Source of the DNA: Pythium myriotylum
Taxonomy: Eukaryota > Oomycota > Peronosporomycetes > Pythiales > Pythiaceae
Direction: 5' to 3'
NCBI GenBank assembly: GCA_023091665.1
Contig: JALJCQ010000028.1
Coordinates: 310,001-374,000, forward strand
DNA length: 64,000 bases
The notes under the pieces: model-generated
Told to the model about the DNA's origin: nothing
Database searches by the model: none
Seen by the model: the letters and a program-made list of their open reading frames with translations, nothing else
Position numbers and translations under genes: made by a program
Shown here: in pieces, positions 60,116 to 64,000 of the stretch
Position numbering within the stretch: the first letter of the stretch is position 1
Layout of the letters: every line of letters starts with the position of its first letter

Positions 60116-61161
60116 CTACTGACCCTGACCGTATTTTTGTTGATCATCACGCTGCTGTTTCTTCGCAGCGTGTTGATCCGACCACTGGACCTTCTTGTCC
60201 ACGTGGCGACCGCGTCCATTGCCGCGAGGCGCTGGGCGCGCAGCATTACACTCATAAGCGTAATGCCCGGTCTTCTGGCATCGATTGCATTTCTGCAATC
60301 GTTTGTCCACGCGAGGGTGCTGCTCGCTCTCGGCGTAGGAAAGATCCATGGCCTCTGGATCACTTGAGTCTTGTCGTCTGGGCGGACGATAAGCAGCAGA
60401 ATGGACATAAGCCTGTCGCTGGCTGAAGTCCTCTTGGCGAGCAACCGAGATCGCGTCCTCGAGTTTATCAAACTCGAGGCGGAACATCTGGGTCTTGATC
60501 GGCCCATCCTCGAGCCCCTTGATAAACGCAGCAACCTGCGTTTGATCATCGATGGGATTCTCCACGATGCAACTCACGAGGTATCGTGCGTGCTGGGCGT
60601 AAGCGTGAATATCACGCTTACCTTGCCTGAGATCCAGGAACTCAGCACAACCCTAAACTCGGCTCGAGGCGGCTCAAACGCTTGTTTGATCTTGACCTTG
60701 AACTCTTCATACGATCCGAAGCAATACGGATCGTGCAACTTGAGACCGAGCGCCCACACCTTGGCACGACCTGCCAAGTTGGAGATGGCGTAGGTCACTC
60801 GCATCGCATCGTCGTCGATGCGACGGGCTTCAATGGAATCGTCGAGTTCGACGAACCAACGCAACAGGCTGTCACCGTCAGCCTTGTACTTGGAGATCTC
60901 GATCTTCAACGGCTCGACGCGTCGAGGCCGCTCTGCCGCCACAGCAGCAGACTGCTGCTGTCTCAACAACGCTGCTTGTTGAGCGCTCTGCTCGCGCAGA
61001 GCTGCAAGACTCCCTCTCGCCTCGTTCAGCTCATGCTGGATGAACTGGGCGATACTCGCGTGCTGTTCATCACGCGAGAGCGAGAGGAGCATGCCGCCGA
61101 CGGCGGCTTCGCCCACCGTCGCGGCCATGCGCTGAACAGCCTGCCACTCGAGCTCACTCAA
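60116..61161 (-). pseudogene. Element B gag, single frameshift
   Basis: The first part (SELEWQAVQRMAATVGEAAV onward) has a helical N-terminus and the gag core (LLRWFVELDDSIEARRIDDD, YAISNLAGRAKVWALGLKL). At about 60650 a one-base shift is needed to continue as EFLDLRQGKRDIHAYAQHAR and on to a CCHC knuckle (CNRCQKTGHYAYEC) and a basic tail. There is no ATG before MAATV (61128), so that is the likely start. Gag packages the element RNA. The shift would remove the zinc knuckle unless it is a sequencing error. Confidence 0.87.
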
Positions 61162-61248
61162 GTGGAGGAAGTTCTCACGCGAGGCGTGGCGACCCTGCGC
61201 GCCAGGGGTTTCCGGCGCAGGGTATTCAGAGTCGCTGGGCGGACTACG

Positions 61249-61259
61249 AAGTGCTACCA
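61249..61259 (-). promoter_or_regulatory. Primer-binding site of element B
   Basis: TGGTAGCACTT on -, two bases inside the 5' LTR, shared with element A. Confidence 0.7.
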
Positions 61260-61261
61260 GG

Positions 61262-61597
61262 TGTAACGAGGCTGACCTCGTTACGTCATGTACACTGTGG
61301 AGCAGTGTAAGAAGCGCGCAACACGGGGACTTGTGTTGGGTTGGGCAAATGGGAAACTGAATTTATGGATTAGGAAACCTAGAAAACCCTACTCTTTGTA
61401 TATAAAACCTCGCAGATCCGCCCTCGGATTTCTGCCATCCACTCAATCACAAGACCCTAGCGTGATTGGTGGGAAATCGGGATAATATCGTAGGATATTA
61501 TCCAATCAGGAGACATCGCAACCAGATGGGTTCACGATGTTCCTATCGGACGCCATTGACATGAGTCCGTACCATGTAACGGGCACACCCCGTTACA
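61262..61597 (-). repeat. 5' LTR of element B
   Basis: 336 bp from TGTAACGAGG to CCCGTTACA, followed by the target duplication TCACT. Confidence 0.92.
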
Positions 61598-62218
61598 TCA
61601 CTGGTGTTGTCAGTTCAGCCAGCAAATTCAGAGACCAGCGCCACTAGGTCATGGCTGTCCAAGTAGCCCAGTCGAAACCGACCCTAGCGTCCCATGTCTT
61701 CTCAAGCCGTGAGCGTCGGGAGGAGCAAGTCATTGTGAGACAGAGATCGAGTATTGGCTTGTCGGAGGCACGCCACGTCTCGCCGTTGACTCGCGCTCTC
61801 CCTGCAGTGACGGAAAGCAGTGCTTCTGCCAGAAAATGCCGCAAGTGGTGATAGTCTCCTTGGATTGGCATAGTTACACAATGGCTGTGATGGAGGCAAT
61901 CAAGAATCTGACGTATCATGAGAGGACTCGTTTCTCGTTGCAAACATGGTCTTGAATACTTTACAGATATGGGTCAAATGTGTGCTACTTGTTGCGATGT
62001 GGTTTTGTTTTTCATCTATCAGTTGAGATGGCCGCTTTTGTGCGTGTCGACCATTTCTCAGACTTGTTGCCTTTTTTGTAGTGTGACCAAAAGATCACAG
62101 GTCACGTCTTCCTGGTAGTATCGTGAGTTAAGCCACGTCAGCTTACAAAAACGGGACTGTGACCGGACTATTTTTAACCTGTATTAGACCGCACCAGACA
62201 TATTTGTGACCATCGCAC
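61598..62218. other. Right flank of element B, no clear gene
   Basis: A - strand frame (61644-61943) has some protein-like stretches (FLAEALLSVTAGRARV) but no recognised family. Nothing else is supported. Confidence 0.3.
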
Positions 62219-62418
62219 TGCGAGGGTCACTCTGCACCTGCATTGCTGAGGTCTCGATTGATGCCTTAGCAAGAAGTACCTTTCCTCGTCACGTCGCCAC
62301 TGAGACGAAGCTTCACACAGTCCCATTTTCATGACTCTGTGAAAGCCTTCAACCTACGATAAATACAGTTTTATCAGAAGATACCTGCATGTGTTTAACA
62401 GCGCTCCCACATTACACA

Positions 62419-63853
62419 GAACTGTATATTTTGTAGACTGTTACGAGAACCCAGTGCGAGCTGATCTCGTTCGACCATGTGGATGTCGTGCGTCACTCCA
62501 GCAGGACAGAACCAGACGCCAGGCTCAACCTGTGACTTGAGCAGCCACAAGTTTCTGGTACCCCAGTTTGCGGGTCAGGACTCGATGACGTGCTCAAAAA
62601 AGAGCATCTAGCGAGGGGTGCAGGATGAGGTCGATATAAGCATCACTGAGGACGCAAGCACCAGACTCATTCGCGAATTTCTACGGTCGGAAGACGCCTT
62701 GATCACTACTACCTACAGCCATGGCGCCACCAACATATGCGAGCCCATTCCCGAAGCTTGAGCTCACGGTCGAAGAGAAGGAGAACCTTTATAACACAGC
62801 GAACGCGCTCATCGATGAGGCCCAGGCCATGTATGAGAGCTACTTGTGGGAGTTCAAGAGCAGCATTGACGACGGACGATGGGACATCATGAAAGAGCGA
62901 GATGAAATGAAGGTCTTTCGCGATCGCCGCCCTGGTGCCGGGACGGGCAACAAGGATATGCACCTGTTGCTCACGACTGGAATGGTACCCGGCACGCTCA
63001 ACGACGCGTTGTACGGCATCCTTAACCACTCAACGGACGACATCCGCATCAAAACCTCGTACGTCAAAGATACGCTGACCGATATGGCTGTTCTGGAGAC
63101 CATCCAAGAACCGACAGTTGAGGAGCCGTTTCAATCCCTCACAGTGCGATGGTTCGTGAAGGGCGTGCCTCTCCACGTGCGTGCGATTTCAAAGCACCAG
63201 GACTACGTCAACTTACAGGCGACAGGCACGAGAAGGCTGCGGAATGGGGAACTGATCGGCTTCCACCTTCTCCACTCGGTCAGCTTCGACAAGACACCGC
63301 CGCTCCCCAACTACGAGCGCATCAATTTATCGCTTTGCGGTCTCTACCGACAGGCAACACCGACCAAAGTCCAGGCGTTCATGACTTCGTACTTTGAGAT
63401 CAAAGAGTCGTTTGTCGTGCCCATGGTGCTCAAGTCTCTGGCCGAGGCCGTGATCGCGAAGGGCAAAGTCATCGAATGCGGTCAGCACAAAAAGCTCACG
63501 TATCTCGTGCGCAACAAGGACTCGTTTGTTGTCCATGACACGAATGGCCACGACGGAGACAGCTGCTACGTCTGTGGTTCGATCTCGCGGTCCTCTCGTC
63601 GTGGCGTAAAGTCGCAGTGCTCCATCTGCAGCAAGAACACGTGCGGTCGCTGCCGCATCAAGCGCGAGCTCAGCTTCTTTGCGCCTGACCGCCAACTGAT
63701 GCGTTACAAAATGCGATTCTGCGTGCCGTGTATCAAGACCGCCGAACGACTCGACGGAGCGGTTGTCGCAAGAAGCGAAGTGGCTGAAAATTTGGCCGGC
63801 GAATCGAAGAAGATGCGAGCTCATGAGAGCAACATGTACGGCGCTGCGATCGG
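62419..63853 (+). repeat. Near-identical 1,435-bp tract, copy 2
   Basis: Partner of 36317-37751 with a constant offset of 26,102 bases. Homologous but diverged sequence lies on its left from about 62218 and on its right to the window end. Confidence 0.8.
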
Positions 63854-63938
63854 TGACTTGTTCAGCTCCAAGAGCTCGTCTACGAGTCGAGACCCTATGT
63901 CTTCTGCTTCAAAAATATCCGAGTTTTCGATGCCGTGA
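62721..63938 (+). CDS. START-like protein with FYVE-like finger (copy 2)
   Basis: 405 residues, MAPPTYASPFPKLELTVEEK at the start, with the same START-type domain (about 60-270) and four CxxC pairs (about 275-345) as the gene at 36619. Up to residue 377 I noticed only one amino-acid change, Ala to Thr at KLTYLVRN. The last 28 residues differ at several positions (GDLFSS, SASKISEFSMP). Leader and coding region are far more alike between the two copies than the flanks, which suggests exchange of sequence between them after duplication. The gene is complete, and its terminator region reaches the window end. Confidence 0.85.
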   Translation: MAPPTYASPFPKLELTVEEKENLYNTANALIDEAQAMYESYLWEFKSSIDDGRWDIMKERDEMKVFRDRRPGAGTGNKDMHLLLTTGMVPGTLNDALYGILNHSTDDIRIKTSYVKDTLTDMAVLETIQEPTVEEPFQSLTVRWFVKGVPLHVRAISKHQDYVNLQATGTRRLRNGELIGFHLLHSVSFDKTPPLPNYERINLSLCGLYRQATPTKVQAFMTSYFEIKESFVVPMVLKSLAEAVIAKGKVIECGQHKKLTYLVRNKDSFVVHDTNGHDGDSCYVCGSISRSSRRGVKSQCSICSKNTCGRCRIKRELSFFAPDRQLMRYKMRFCVPCIKTAERLDGAVVARSEVAENLAGESKKMRAHESNMYGAAIGDLFSSKSSSTSRDPMSSASKISEFSMP

Positions 63939-64000
63939 CGTAGTGAAGATATAGTAAGACAATTTTGGTGCGAGGACGAGATGAAGTCCGTTTAGTATTC

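Larger units (their letters stand above)
47200..61597 (-). mobile_element. Ty3/gypsy chromodomain retrotransposon B (hosts element A)
   Basis: Flanked by a 5-bp target duplication TCACT (47195-47199 and 61598-61602). The LTRs of 336 bp differ at about three positions. The order on the - strand is gag, protease, RT, RNase H, integrase, chromodomain. It spans 14.4 kb because element A (6,564 bp plus its 5-bp duplication) sits within it, so its own length is about 7.8 kb. Reading frames are broken by several single-base shifts (about 60650, 52580, 49610) and by element A. Confidence 0.92.

Overview
This window looks like nuclear DNA of an oomycete (a Phytophthora/Pythium-type stramenopile), which is an inference. 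It rests on long, mostly intronless genes, one tiny 82-nt intron, and family expansions typical of that group: TKL kinases fused to armadillo (ARM) repeats, a kinase-FYVE gene, START plus FYVE-like lipid-transfer proteins, and ABCG half-transporters. Chromodomain Ty3/gypsy retrotransposons and a Tc1/mariner element are also present. No bacterial operon, CRISPR array, tRNA or rRNA was recognised.

Layout. 1-18.5 kb is a signalling region. It holds the 3' end of a frameshifted kinase-FYVE gene, a 44-residue Cys-rich protein, a SAM methyltransferase, three tandem kinase-ARM genes with about 23, 10 and 16 repeats, and a second methyltransferase paralog with an in-frame stop near its end. 18.9-32.1 kb is an ABCG cluster, one gene on + and four on -. 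Three of the four - genes share a practically identical 764-bp 3' segment, a strong sign of gene conversion. 33.2-37.8 kb carries a Gemin6-like gene (two exons) and two START/FYVE-like genes. A third START/FYVE-like gene at 62.7 kb is nearly identical to the second across 1.4 kb but has diverged flanks.

38.4-62.2 kb is repeat territory. An intact-looking 1,568-bp Tc1 element with 242-bp inverted repeats sits inside what may be an older inverted-repeat element. It is followed by decayed MATE-transporter and helicase fragments and old LTR pieces. Next comes a nested pair of gypsy elements. Element B (47200-61597, TSD TCACT) is interrupted in its protease/RT linker by element A (53086-59649, TSD GCGGG). 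Both run on the - strand and both use the same apparent primer-binding site.

The most unusual feature is a long open reading frame on the opposite (+) strand between pol and the 3' LTR of both gypsy elements. Each frame has an acidic or low-complexity N-terminal part and a C-terminal coiled coil with a basic tail. In both, the coiled coil is antisense to the variable linker before the pol chromodomain. The LTR of element B also carries a consensus-like TATA box pointing towards its antisense frame. Antisense ORFs are known from some plant gypsy lineages; I do not recall one described for oomycete elements, but cannot search.
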